In this document: one piece after another, positions 1 through 10,508 of the stretch
Layout of the letters: each line of letters starts with the position of its first letter
How positions within the stretch are numbered: position 1 is the first letter of the stretch
Origin: Pseudoips prasinana
Lineage: Eukaryota > Arthropoda > Insecta > Lepidoptera > Nolidae
Direction: 5' to 3'
DNA: 64,000 nt
NCBI GenBank assembly: GCA_951640165.1
Contig: OX621253.1
Location: 15,084,001 to 15,148,000 of the forward strand
Notes under the pieces: generated by a model
Told to the model about the DNA's origin: nothing
The model's input: the letters and a program-made list of their open reading frames with translations, nothing else
Databases searched by the model: none
Translations under genes and position numbers: made by a program

Positions 1-53
1 AAATAAATTATTACCGATTATTAAAATTACACTTTCTTAATGTTAAATTTATT

Positions 54-526
54 GTGAGGCTATAGAATATCGCAACCCCATCTGATCCCGTGGGGGCGTA
101 GAAGTCGTCGTCGAGAATGGGAAGCAACGTATATGTCTGCCTCTACTATGACCATCATACAGCGATCGCCAACCGCCAAGTGTGGGAATTATGGCAAATG
201 TTAGGCTGATTTCAGAGTCGCGCCGGCGAGCGGCGCCGTCCAAACGCGCGCGCTTACAATTCCACTAGATAGTAGTTGCGTTTCATAGTCACGCAGTTCA
301 AACGCGCCGCCGGTGACACGCGCGCCGTCGGCCAGCGCTGCCCGAGCTCCTCTACTGGCAGCTAGCGTTTCAGAGTGACGCGTCTCGCACGCGCCGCTGT
401 TGAGACGCGCTGGCCTCCGGCGCGTGCCGCGCGCGTCACTCTGAAATCAGCCTTAGACACAACTCCATTGTGGAAATCTTTTGGGGAGGCTTTTGTTCAG
501 CAGTGGACGTTATTCGGTTGACATGT
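54..526 (+). repeat. R-A dispersed repeat, copy 1, split by a MITE
   Basis: This copy matches a family seen many times in the window. It begins near a 'GAATATC..CCCCATC' block, passes through 'ATGACCATCATAC', 'GCGATCGCCAA' and 'CCAAG(C/T)GTGG', and ends in 'GGGGAGGCTTTTGT', 'CAGCAGTGGACGT' and a GAT-rich tail. The copy is interrupted at 204-452 by a MITE. No coding potential is seen. The family resembles a SINE or a LINE 3' end, but I cannot assign it. Confidence 0.75.
204..452. mobile_element. GC-rich MITE with TTA target duplication, Harbinger-like
   Basis: Terminal inverted repeats read GGCTGATTTCAGAGT at the left and ACTCTGAAATCAGCC at the right. They are flanked by TTA at 201-203 and 453-455, the 3-bp TWA duplication typical of PIF/Harbinger elements. 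The interior is rich in CpG, unlike the AT-rich surroundings. Copies of the 'TTTCAGAGTGACGCG' type motif recur inside, near 280 and 368. There is no transposase ORF, so the element is non-autonomous. Removing it and one TTA restores the R-A host repeat. Confidence 0.8.
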
Positions 527-1034
527 TGAGCGTTTAGTTTAGAAACATCTTAAAAATGTCATTCAAAATATCAGGAACAAGAAAAGTTGATCTTTTGCGG
601 GTATTGTAAAAACAGTCCTTTACTGCTGTCATGGGTCTGTTGTCACGGGACTTTGTATACGGAACGAGTTTCAAAACTGATATTTGAATGTTTTGTAAAG
701 AATATTGAGCCAAATTCGGAAGCATAGGTATTAAAAATTGAATTGAAAGGATAAATATATATTTTGTAGCAATAAATGAACGGTGAGTTAGAGTACATTA
801 GTCAAGTAGAAATGTAGTTTCTTTTATTGTTTGCGCTGAAGTGTCTTCATATGGACAAAAACTGGGATGCACAGAAGTTAAACCGCTGCGGTAATCTAAC
901 TAAAGACCGTCCTTGAACCTGGGTGGTTAACCTTGTTGTATAGCGACAGGAAAAGAATATGAAAAGTTACCTCTACAAACATTATATCTATTATGAGTTG
1001 TAACTATGAACATCTTTTATTTCTTTATTTAAGG
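527..1034. other. no recognised feature
   Basis: AT-rich sequence between an R-A repeat and a SINE. The short minus-strand open frame at 534-725 has no recognisable motif and I do not call it a gene. Confidence 0.6.
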
Positions 1035-1236
1035 CTACTTACGCAGTATGGCAATTAATCCTTGTGTTGTGGGGTACTTTACAAATATATAATTGACGGA
1101 AACAAACTACTTTCATACTCAGGACAACACTCAGTAAATATTTATAGGTCACACAAATAGTTGTCCTACGCAGGAATCTTACCTTAGATTCCATGAGTCG
1201 ACTGTCTTAACCGCTGCGCCACACGTGCAGTCTTAC
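1035..1236 (-). mobile_element. SINE-D copy, tRNA head on minus strand
   Basis: Read on the minus strand it begins with CTGCACGTGTGGCGCAGCGG and continues to ACAACTATTTGTGTGACC. This matches the SINE at 39578-39855. The distal part (GTACCCCACAACACAAGGATT on the minus strand) also matches loosely, but the LINE-derived tail seen in the other copy is not present here. Confidence 0.65.
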
Positions 1237-2487
1237 ACAACCCTTCTAAAGCGAAGCTCAAAGAAAGTTTGGTTGAAGAAAGTAGCACCTATTAGTAGTT
1301 ATAAAATTTATAACATAAATAATGTAGGGTACTGAAGGAGTTCTGCTTGCGAGAACTACTTGCAGGAGATTAATTTGCAAACTACGCAAATAAATTTTCA
1401 CTTCTCATACAACAGCGGTGAGGAGTTGACGCATTTTGTGTGGACAGTTTATTTTTATACTTTTGTATTGCATAAACTGATATTTTACATGTTGTATAGT
1501 TGCAGTAGGATATAGATATCATTTGTAAAATTTAATTACTAAATCACAGTCAATATTTTACTGTCTTCCTAATATAATATGAAAATGTCATATGACTTCA
1601 ATTTTTATATTTAATTTTGTATTTAATTTAATTATAATATGTAACTGTAATTAAATGTGGTGATTATTATGTACGCCGTTATTGTCATAGGCATCAGTGA
1701 CCATTGTTATAAAATTTTCTGTGTGATTTATTAATGTTTATGATTTGGCTATATTCAATAAAAAAATAAGTTCCGTGGTTAAATTGAGCTACTTTAGCCT
1801 CCTATACAATTTGTATGCTCAGCTTAATATTATATTTGTGTATTGGGCGTTTAACACAATTACAAATCATTTATTCGTTAATGATTATTAAAAAGTATAG
1901 TAGTAAAATAATTATTCGACTAGTTGTTTAGCTCGAACCATGGAACTACCTACATATCTAGCAAAAAAAATGTTTTACCAACACAATTATTGCATATCAT
2001 TATTTCTTTTATTAACAATTTTAGTCTAGTAAAAATCTAGATCGAACCATACAAATTGTTGTAAGTTCACCATAGCTTTTAAGTGTGTATTTTCTAAATG
2101 ATGTGTTATTAGTAGTTAAACATTTTCAACTTTCCATGGTACAATTTAGTACCTTATACAATTTATATGTTCAGTTCAATTTTATATTTGTGATTTGCGT
2201 AAATTGATATTGTTCAAGTCACTTAATTCCATGTTCAGATTGAGATCATTTTGTTTCCTATGCAATTTTTGTTACTCTACGTATAATACCTATACTATTT
2301 ACGACTTACTATTTATATTTTCAAAAGGGGAATACGAGATAGATAAACCAATTCTTTAAGCGCCTTCACTTCTATTTGTGACCCGAGCAACTAGTACTTT
2401 CAGCTGCATTCCAGATTGAGCCCCGAAAGCAGCACTCCAGAGACTTTTAAACAGGAAGATATTTTTATCTCCATTCAGTTTTGAAGT
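1237..2487. other. AT-rich, possible old duplication
   Basis: No gene found. Two segments near 1786-1850 and 2140-2205 resemble each other (both carry 'TATACAATTT(G/A)TATG' followed by 'TTATATTTGTG'). This suggests a diverged local duplication with about 350 bp offset. Confidence 0.4.
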
Positions 2488-2642
2488 TAAACTTCTTTAC
2501 ATACGCTTGACTTGGGGAGTAAGCTAGTGAATGTGTGAGGAGGGTATAACGAAAAATGTGACGTGAACGGAAGTTGAGAGGGAGATATATGTTAGTGAAG
2601 ATAAAAGAGAGCGAGTTACGTTTCGTATATTTCTGTAGAGGT
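2488..2642. repeat. dispersed repeat P, copy 1
   Basis: Shares with 26682-26828 the blocks 'ACGCTTGACTTGGGGA', 'GAACGGAAGTTGAGAGGGA' and 'TTACGTTTCGTAT'/'TAACGTTTCGTAT'. Only two copies are visible in the window. Family unknown. Confidence 0.6.
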
Positions 2643-2924
2643 AAGACAGAGCCAGTTTTACTACAGACATGTGGTCTGTAGTACTCGCGTTTTTATTTTT
2701 ATGCATTAGTATTATAGTAATACTCCACATGCCAAAATCAGGTTATCGTTTTTGACAAAAATATTTATTTTACTGAAACAATGGTTAGTTTCTTTGCGAC
2801 CTGATGTTGAAATAATTAATAAGTAGAGACAAAGGATTTCTTAAATTTAAATCTAAAAAATAAAATGAGCTTCACAAGTTCAAAGTGTATGTTACCCAAA
2901 TGCTAATAAATTTCATTAATTCGT

Positions 2925-3180
2925 TATAATAATAATATCTGGGGACAATGTCACACAGATCATCCTAGCCCCAAACTAAGCAAAGCTTGTACTATGGGTA
3001 CCAGGCGACGATATACATACTTATATAGATAGATAAATACTTATATACATAGAAAACATCCATGACTCAGAAACAAATATTCGTGCTCATCACACAAATA
3101 TTTGCACTTACCGGGATTCGAACCCAGGACTACCCGCTACGTAGGCAGGAGCACTACCAATTAGGCTACGGTGACCGTTA
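2925..3180 (-). mobile_element. SINE-A copy 1
   Basis: A tRNA-derived SINE on the minus strand. The head on that strand carries an A-box-like 'TAGCCTAATTGGTAGTGC' and a B-box-like 'GGGTTCGAATCCC'. The body contains 'CGTCGCCTGGTACCCAT' and 'CTTTGCTTAGTTTGGGGCT', and the element ends in 'GACATTGTCCC' and an (ATT)n tail. Confidence 0.85.
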
Positions 3181-3454
3181 TATTTTGAGAGATATTACGA
3201 GAAAAGGACCCAATGGCCCGGTTATTGCACTTCATTACAATTAGTAATCATAGTCTGAAGCTAGTGAAGCCTTCTGTGCTAACTATAAGCGTCAAATTAA
3301 AAATAGAAAATAAGACCAGGCAAGTACGAGTCTGCCAGAATCGGGCAAGTGTCAGTCATTAAGCAACAAACATAGTAAAAATCACGATAAGTATTGTATT
3401 AATTTATCATCAGGCACCACGTGGGACCAGCTCAGATAAAATGACAGGACTGTT

Positions 3455-3575
3455 TTAAATAAAATAAAATAAAAATGGTTTTTATTCACGTAGACTTTAA
3501 AAACTGCTTGTAAATAGTCTTTGTAGTAATGTAGTTAGTATACATAATTATTTCCAGTTACATATACCACATGTA
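3455..3575 (-). repeat. repeat T, LINE 3'-end-like, copy 1
   Basis: Shares 'GGTTTTTATTCACGTAGAC' and 'GCTTGTAAATAGTC' with 8683-8800. On the minus strand it would end in GTGAATAAAAACC followed by an ATTTT-rich tail, which looks like a retroelement 3' end containing an AATAAA signal. The parent element is not in the window. Confidence 0.55.
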
Positions 3576-3941
3576 ACGTAATTAACGCACACCCTCAAAC
3601 ACCAATTAGAATATTATGTTATAATCATAATACATACACTAATTTTTTTATTTAACATGTATATGCAATGTTATTTACTAAATTTCTTGGAATAAAGTTT
3701 CTTTTTCTTTATTTTGTGTTGAATGATGGAATTTGTATCAATACAAATAAAACTGCTATTTAAAAGTCTTATTACTATGACTTACGGTCCATTTCAATTT
3801 GTTTTGACTTTACAGGGTTAATATAACGATCATTTTCGTAGTTTTAACTATGTTGGAAAAAATTAACCTAAATTAAAAATGATATAAGTCGATTCAGTAA
3901 ACGATTCTGAACAAACTGTTTTCAGGATGAACGTTAATTAT

Positions 3942-4640
3942 AATAATATCTAGGGACAATGTCACACAGATAATCCTAGCCCCAAATATATAATAGCTAC
4001 CAGGCGACGATATACATACTTATATGGATATTTTTTTTTTTTATTTTTTTGCGGGACTAGTCCCTCCCTCTTACCCACCACTGCAACTCCTGTAAGCCAG
4101 GATCAACAGTGGCACACAATGAAATGACACTGAGCGGTGAAGCTCAGGCATGTCCCGGGGAATCGCTTTAACTGTCTTGGATCCCGCAACGAATTTAATC
4201 AGAAACAGAAAAAAGGAGGAGTTAGAAAATGAATAGTTCCACTTCCCTCCAGAGCAAAGCGGGAGACAGAATGATGTAAAGAGGCTATAGCCTCATAAAA
4301 TGAGAGATTTGCAACTAGAGAAGCCAGCTGCAAAAGCACCGAGGATCAATTTAAGGGTCCTAAGTGAGCCGTTATATTTGATTCCAATAGTAGGTATGGC
4401 AAAAACGCTTAAACGCACGGAAGTTGTTCCTTGTTGCTACAAGATCCGTATAATAAACTACTCCAGATATTGGTTGCAAGCTGTTTAACATAATATCACT
4501 ATACTTATATAGATAGATAAATACTTAAATACATAAAAAAACATCCATGACTCAGAAACAAATATTCGTGCTCATCACACAAATATTTGCACTTACGGGG
4601 ATTCGAACCCAGGACCACCAGCTTCGTAGGCAGCAGCACG
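3942..4640 (-). mobile_element. SINE-A copy 2, split by repeat U
   Basis: The left part (3942-4030) and the right part (4501-4640) align to one SINE-A. The gap is repeat U at 4031-4500. The head-proximal end stops at 'GCAGCAGCAC', so the A-box is missing. A 15-bp duplication of the SINE flanks the insertion (4016-4030 and 4501-4515, one mismatch). Confidence 0.85.
4031..4500 (-). mobile_element. repeat U, 5'-truncated retroelement, copy 1
   Basis: A 470-bp block very similar to 40211-40708. On the + strand it begins with a long T/A-rich run, a poly(A)-type tail on the minus strand. It then has 'ACTAGTCCCTCCCTCTTACC', 'GGCATGTCCCGGGGAAT' and 'TTGTTCCTTGTTGCTACAAG'. It is flanked by a 15-bp duplication of the SINE-A host. 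No long ORF is seen. It may be a LINE 3' UTR or a SINE whose 5' end lies beyond what is present. Confidence 0.8.
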
Positions 4641-4953
4641 AATTAAGTTACAATTGTAGATATTTACACGGATTGTTAAAATATTTATGAAAAATATTTT
4701 AAAATAGTAATGATATTCAGCTAGCTTGTATTAAGGTTTTGTCTCGATCTCATACAATCCGCGCCACCTGTGTACGAGCCACCTAAGTACGGTCTTCAAC
4801 TTGGATGTCAAGCGTGGTGACTATGGTAAACCTACAAATCACAACGTTGATACACAAAGTGAACGACATTGTGTATCATCGGCAATAGAAAAACGTAGGT
4901 AAACATTTACACTGTCTACCTGTTACGGTTTACGAAGTACAGCACGCTGACTA

Positions 4954-4999
4954 ACAGACAGACCGTGAAGACTCAATAGGGTCCCGTTGGTACCTTTTG
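4954..4999 (+). repeat. repeat V fragment
   Basis: 'AGACAGACCGTGAAGACTC' followed by 'AATAGGGTCCCGTT' matches the 3' portion of the repeats at 51900-52195 and 62160-62362. Confidence 0.55.
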
Positions 5000-5004
5000 A
5001 GTCC

Positions 5005-5290
5005 TCATCATCATCATCATAACATTGGAAAAATCCACTTCTTGACAAAAAGTTCTCCCAAGAATCATCTTGGGACGAATATGCCATAATTGTCACGCTT
5101 GGCGATTGCAGTATGATGGTCAATCATACTGCAATCGCCAAGCGTGACAATTATGGCATATTCCTCCCAAGATGATAGTATACAGAGAGACGCTGGTGCC
5201 CGTCTTCTGGTATATATTCCCTCGGGTCGACTTCTACGTCCCCCACGGGATGAGATGGGGTGATGATATATTCTAATTTTAGCCGTTACC
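5005..5290 (-). repeat. R-A dispersed repeat, copy 2, containing a palindrome
   Basis: Minus-strand R-A copy starting with an (ATC)n run at 5007-5020 and ending at 'CCGTTACCACACAGC'. The central segment has been inverted and duplicated, giving the palindrome at 5066-5174. Confidence 0.75.
5066..5174. repeat. near-perfect palindrome, 51-bp arms
   Basis: Left arm 5066-5116, right arm 5124-5174, spacer TGGTCAA. The arms differ at one position. They are an inverted duplication of the R-A segment around 'CACGCTTGGCGATTGCAGTA'. Confidence 0.9.
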
Positions 5291-5887
5291 ACACAGCACA
5301 GAATCCTTAATATGAGTTAGTTACTCTGCCAACTTAATTTATTCGTACATTGTGTCAAGACGCTTCAATTATTTTTATACTTATACATTTTTATAACCCA
5401 GATTATAAAAGAATGTATAATTTTACTTGTGTCGCTTTTTACGACGGCACATAAAATATGTTTTCCATTAATACATGAGTACTATGGCATTTTATTACGT
5501 AGTTAGCATGGATATTGCATTAAACTCAACATTAAAACATATACTTTAAGATGAATACTTTTAATTTTCTGCAAGAAGCTACACTAAAGCATATTCTACA
5601 CGCTTGCGCAGTCTAGATACACTGCACACTGCAGTTGTGCAGTCTAGATGGATGGCAACCACCAGGGTGACCTCTGTTGGCACGTTGCGTTGGTTTGCAA
5701 CCGTGTAGAAGATGCTTAACATATGCGAATAACCTAAAAGAGTAAATGGAAACTCTAAGCTGGAAAACCATGAATTGAATCATGTAGCGGCACCTTCTGC
5801 TATTCATCTATGGGGTCGAATGCTACCGCATCTGTAAGCTTCAAGTGTAGTGACCGGTAGCACTCTCTCTTTATCGTTATTGTTCAA
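5291..5887. other. no recognised feature
   Basis: AT-rich. The minus-strand open frame at 5613-5807 shows no domain. I see nothing to annotate. Confidence 0.5.
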
Positions 5888-6125
5888 GCAACTAGGCCTT
5901 TTGCTCTTGACTACTAAACGAGACATCGTGGGTTAGATCCTCAGCCATCAAATCATTGTGCCATTAGCACGATTATTTGTTCTATTTCTGGGTGTAATTT
6001 ATCTATTATGTCAATCCGGATCCGGACAAGATCTTGCGCTATTCGCAAGACCGGCTATTGTGGAGATCTTTGGGGAAGGTCTTTGTCCAGCAGTGGACGT
6101 ATTTCGGCTGATATGACGATGATAT
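5888..6125 (+). mobile_element. degenerate SINE with R-B tail
   Basis: A corrupted B-box-like 'GTGGGTTAGATCCTC' lies about 50 bp into the element. Its tail contains 'GATCTTTGGGGAAGGTC', 'TTTGTCCAGCAGTGGACGTA' and GATGAT. The tail family (R-B) is also seen at 36896-36990 and 11397-11455. Polymerase III activity is unlikely because the boxes are degenerate. Confidence 0.5.
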
Positions 6126-6921
6126 CTTTAGAAGTATATAGTTATGTTCATCAGTTGTTTGCCTAGTTTAGAATAGATAGCAGTGTTTTAGTAGGCTTCT
6201 CACATGCTTTAAATACTACAACCAGGATCGACAACTTCTCGTGCCTTCCTAAGCACGGACACGCTCAATAATTAAACAATTTTGGGGGTCAACCAACTAC
6301 AGACTTATCAAGCGAACATCGTTGGCAAGGCATGAGCAATGCCATATGTGTTGCAAAAGCCATAAGCTTACTTGCCGACCAAAATGCTAATATAAAAAAA
6401 TAAATCCAGGTTGCCCTACGGTGGTTTTACACCTGCAGATCCAATTAACTAATTCGATTAGAAACATCCATACTGGACTGGGTTATGTCTAGAGGTATTA
6501 TTTTCAACAGCAAGTCATATAACGCGGTAAACAAACCAGCGCAGCACACACCTGATAGTTAAATACCACGATACCCTATCGATACCTCGATTCCTACACT
6601 CTAGGGATCACTCGGATGTTGCTGATCCTTTAGAAACAAATGAAAAACGATATTTATTCGGCGCCCGTATAGGGAATTCACATACGCATGTTTTATTGCT
6701 TAAACAGTTTACAGTCCGCTGTGGAGGCGTTCAGTGCTAAACCGTAACACACGCTTGTACTTATCAGAATCGCAATGCAAAAATTGAATATAATTTACAC
6801 AATAATAAATTATATCAAACTTATTAATGCTTCATGGTTGATTTATATGCCGTGGGAGTAGGTGCGAGGGGTTTAACAGCAAAATCCCTCTATAACCTAT
6901 TAAAAGACCTATCAAGAACGT
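6126..6921. other. no recognised feature
   Basis: Mixed-composition sequence in which I recognise no gene or repeat. Confidence 0.45.
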
Positions 6922-7332
6922 CCTTGAGTTCTGAAAGTCAAGGCAAAATTGGCCTCCAAAAGGCTGGGTGTCCTTCGCAGAGCTAGGCGATACTATACAT
7001 GGGAATATCGCCTCCAATTATATAAAGCGCAAGTACGGCCGATTATGCAATATTGCTGCCACCTCTGGGCCGTGGCACCACAGTATCAACGTCTTCCTTT
7101 TGATCGTTTACAACGTCGTGCACCTCGAATGGTCGTTGACGACGGGAATCCCACTATTTAGCTTGATCCTCTTACCCTGCGGAGAGACGTCGCGTCTTTA
7201 TGTATCCTCTACCGCATTTATCACGGAGAGTGTTCAGAGGAATTGTTCGAGCTTATAGCTGCTGCCACATTCCGCCATAGACCCTCTCGCCAAAAGCCTG
7301 GAAATCTCATCCTTTTCACCTGGATAAATTAA
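6922..7332 (+). pseudogene. LINE reverse transcriptase C-terminal fragment
   Basis: In one frame the sequence reads KLASKRLGVLRRARRYYT, then YKAQVRPIMQYCCHLWA, then FDRLQRRAPRMV. After a TAG at 7159-7161 the same frame continues LDPLTLRRDVASLCILYRI, GECSEELFELIAAATFRHR and ends at 7332. This is the region after the RT domain of arthropod non-LTR elements, where the conserved YKAQVRP and LRRDVASL-type motifs occur. The catalytic domain is absent, so it is a dead remnant. Clade uncertain. Confidence 0.75.
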
Positions 7333-8361
7333 GAAAAGTTCTATATTAGAACGAGTATCCAAAGCAGCCTTGTTAGGATGTCATAATAATTACATAAATG
7401 ATTGAGTTTTGAGCGAATCACTAACATAACGTGGTAGTTGATCTCCTTCAAACCATTTGAACTGATATTTGTCATCTTTCGATACCCAGCCGTTATTATC
7501 TGGTTAGTATTCAAAATGGTACATATATAATTAAAAACCAGAAGTAAATACCATTAAAACTGTCCGGCTATTTAGGTAACATTTTTTTAGGTCCCCAAGT
7601 AACATGTATAAAATTAGCTTTTATACTATAACGAAAGTATAATTATAATTTATTACAGTTTAGGGGTATCTGGCAGGGGGTAGCAACTGACATAAGTGTC
7701 CGGCAAGGGATGACGAGATTTCTAAAGCTATCCCGAAATATGAAAAATTGAGCTTTATACTTTAACGAATTTTAGGTATTATTTTATGCATCTTTACTAC
7801 CTATTATTTGCTAAAGTAACCATAGCCCCAACTCGTTGTTATTGGAACGAAGTTCCATATCGGGCGATGTGAAAGGGGGCAGGACGGAAAAAATTCTTAC
7901 GAAAAGTTGTCACGACACTTTTTGCAGCTGTGCGGCGTGCGCATGTTTCTCTGTCTGTCTCTCTCTCTCTCTCACTTATAGAAAGCAAGCCAGATATTTT
8001 CATTTCTATTTAGCATTGAACAGTGTGGTGTCGCGACGATTATTTTTGTTTAGTGCATACAGGTTTTTTGTACATAATAAATAATAAGAAATAACTTCGT
8101 TGCATCCGGGTGTCCCTTGACACCTCTCAAGTTTTTTTATAACAGTAAAGAAATCAAAATATCTTTGTGCATTTATTCTGTTGCTTCGTGGCCCCAAAGC
8201 CAAAGAATATTTAAATCTCTAGGGAACGAAACTGCAACTGGATTTACTGTAACCTCGGTCAGTTGGAAGGTGGTCGGTATTTCTCAATGCACGAAAAGAT
8301 TCACAATCAAATTTATACCAAGAATGGTCTAAAAGTCATTTATTGATAAATTGGTGATAGC
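7333..8361. other. non-coding, CT microsatellite
   Basis: Contains a CT-rich microsatellite around 7951-7973. The short open frames at 7836-8084 and 8117-8332 show no domain and overlap an opposing frame. No gene called. Confidence 0.45.
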
Positions 8362-8676
8362 TTGATGATAGCTTTATCTCTTGCTCCTCCTCGTCTAGTT
8401 AGTGCGGATGATTCTTACGTCCCTCTGACTCTGCATGACCGCATCTCTTCTGCTTTTTCCAACCACTCCGACAATTTCAACATAGCCCATATCAATGCAC
8501 AGAGTGTTCCTGGCCATTACTCTGAACTTCTGGCTTCCTTTAGCAGCAGTCACCTCGATGCTTTACTAATTTCCGAATCTTTCCTGAAACCTTCACTTCT
8601 CTCTCCCCACTTTGCACTTCCTGGTTATGTCTTAATTCGCAATGATCGGATTGATAAAGGCGGTGGTGGTGTAAAT
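8362..8676 (+). pseudogene. LINE endonuclease N-terminal fragment
   Basis: The frame includes IAHINAQSVPGHYSELLASF, LDALLISESFLKPSL and YVLIRNDRIDKGGGGV. It aligns with the start of the endonuclease of the intact CR1-like ORF at 55140-58100 (CHINAQSVPSNYSDLL; ILVRNDRIDKGGGGV). It stops exactly after GGGGV, where repeat T begins. The rest of the endonuclease and all of the RT are missing. Confidence 0.8.
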
Positions 8677-8800
8677 AAATAAAAAAGGTTTTTATTCACG
8701 TAGACTTTAAAAAAGCGCTTGTAAATAGTCAGAACATGTTTGTAGTAATATAGTTGTATACATTAGATATTATTTCTAGTAACATAGATATTTAGGTACA
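8677..8800 (-). repeat. repeat T, LINE 3'-end-like, copy 2
   Basis: Shares 'GGTTTTTATTCACGTAGAC' and 'GCTTGTAAATAGTC' with 3455-3575. It begins with AAATAAATAAAAAA directly after the broken LINE endonuclease frame, so this insertion or junction ended that ORF. Confidence 0.55.
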
Positions 8801-9017
8801 TTTTGTATGAAAACATTTATAAAATTTATTTTATTACAGAAATGATATTTAGCTAGCTCGTATCAAGTTATTGTCAAGAGATTATGTTTAATTATCTAGT
8901 TAAAGTCTAATATAAAGTCTAATATTTTTACTACATATTGTCAATGGTTCTGTCTATATTAAAGGTATTATTATTATGACGGACCTTGTGTTAATAACGA
9001 CGGTCGCGCTTTAATGC

Positions 9018-9145
9018 TACCACCGGATCAAATGCACCCCAACTGAGAAGACCCAGCGAAACAAACTCAGTGGGTTCATCTACTACCGGTTTCAACACGA
9101 CCCAGTTGAGACGGCCCGGCGAAACATACTCAAGCGGGCATGAAC
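9018..9145. repeat. two diverged 62-bp tandem units
   Basis: Two head-to-tail copies. Unit 1 starts CTACCACCGG and includes AACTGAGAAGACCCAGCG and AAACAAACTCA. Unit 2 starts CTACTACCGG and includes AGTTGAGACGGCCCGGCG and AAACATACTCA. The offset is about 62 bp. The local GC content is above that of the surroundings. Confidence 0.6.
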
Positions 9146-9307
9146 ACGTGTTGCAATATATATGCGGGCCGATATTCCTTACACTATAATTAGCACGTCG
9201 CCATCTGGTACATGTCGTAGTTTGTCAATATTACATTGGTAGGTACTCAAAAGTCTTAATTGTCGTTATGTCTAATACTTAACAACTTAAATTTTATATG
9301 TAATCGA

Positions 9308-9400
9308 CGGGCTTGTTGGCGTGGTTGGTAGATAAGTGTCTACCAACCATGCCAACAGTGCATTACACGTCGCAGGTCGTAGGTCCACTTGATGAATTTA
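9308..9400 (+). mobile_element. SINE-B head fragment with fold-back
   Basis: Begins GGGCTTGTTGGCGTGGTTGG as other SINE-B heads do, but then turns back on itself. Arms 9314-9332 and 9339-9357 are reverse complements with one mismatch and a 6-nt spacer. The normal head sequence resumes only as 'GTCGCAGGTCGTAGGT'. Confidence 0.6.
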
Positions 9401-9407
9401 TATAATA

Positions 9408-9722
9408 GTAGCTGTGCCCCGCGGTTTTACGCGCGTTAAACTTTATAAATTACCACAGCTCCTCCCCCGAAGGTGATAGCGTAATAATATGTAGCCTATA
9501 TGTTGACCCGAACTCTTAGTAATATTCATGCAAAATTTGGAGTAAATCCATGCAGTACTTTTTGAGTTTAGCCCGAACAGATATACAGACAAACAGACAA
9601 AAATTCCAAAAACTATATTTTTGTTTCTATATCGACTGTAGATCACGCCCCAACTATGCTTTTAAAAAAATATTCATTGTAGGTACAGTTTTGAGGTTTC
9701 TACGATTTTATTATATGTAATT
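9408..9722 (-). mobile_element. non-autonomous Helitron, variant 2, copy 1
   Basis: On the minus strand it ends with a hairpin-forming 'CGCGCGTAAAACCGCGGGGC' then ACAGCTAC, close to the CTRR end of Helitrons. The body matches 22066-22383 (for example 'TTGACCCGAACTCTTAGTAA' and 'CAGTACTTTTTGAGTTTAGC' on the + strand). No Rep/helicase ORF. Confidence 0.7.
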
Positions 9723-9723
9723 G

Positions 9724-9930
9724 TTGTGTGGTGACGGCGTAGAATATCATCACCCCATTTCATCCCGTGGGGGTCGTAGAAATGGACTAAAAGAACCGCG
9801 GGCAGCAGGGGTTTTCTGTGAACTATGACCATCAAACTGCGGTCCGTCTGCCAAGCGTGGCGATTATGGCATATCCCCCCCATTCTTTGGGGAGGCTTTT
9901 GTCCAGCAGTGCTTTAGCTGAAATGATGAA
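9724..9930 (+). repeat. R-A dispersed repeat, copy 3
   Basis: Runs from 'GTGTGGTGACGGCGTAGAAT' through 'CATCCCGTGGGGGTCGTAGA' and 'ACTATGACCATCAAACTGCG' to 'TTTTGTCCAGCAGTG' and a short GAT-rich end. Confidence 0.75.
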
Positions 9931-9943
9931 TGTAATAAGAAGA

Positions 9944-10172
9944 GCCGGTTGGCGTATTTGGAAAATACTTGCCTTTCACTTCGTGGGTTCGATTCCCACC
10001 CAGGACAGATACTTGTGTACATGAACATGTCTATTTGTTCCGAGTCTGGGTATAATTATCTAAATAAGTATGTATTTACAAAAGAAAAGCATTATTTGTA
10101 GTATATCAGTTATCTGGTTTTTTAGAACAAGCTCTGCTTAGTTTGCGATCATATGGCCGTGCGTGAGTGAAT
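9944..10172 (+). mobile_element. SINE-B copy
   Basis: The head includes GCCGGTTGGCGT and a good B-box 'GGGTTCGATTCCCACCC'. The body has 'GAACATGTCTATTTGT' and 'AAATAAGTATGTATTTAC', and the tail has 'AAGCTCTGCTTAGTTTG' and 'TGGCCGTGCGTG'. Confidence 0.75.
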
Positions 10173-10508
10173 CATTTCTTAGAACATTCTTATATTATAT
10201 TAATTCTTCAAATGAGTAAAACACTTGCTCGGAGCTATAAATCTCAGTAATGTAGTGCTACTGGAAATGCTGGACTGCGGGAGTTTTTATATACTGTGTA
10301 GCCCTTAACAAGAGATGTATTTGACTGTTTGGTAAGTGTCCTCGATACTGCTGCCAATTTGTGGTTATGCCGTATGCAGTTTGAATGGACGGTGCTATGT
10401 TTGGTATATAGATCTATATTCTATTTTATGTACACAATAACTTGGTATATTAAATTATGCAACGTTATATTTTATAAATGTGTTAGTTATATATAAATGT
10501 ATATTAAA

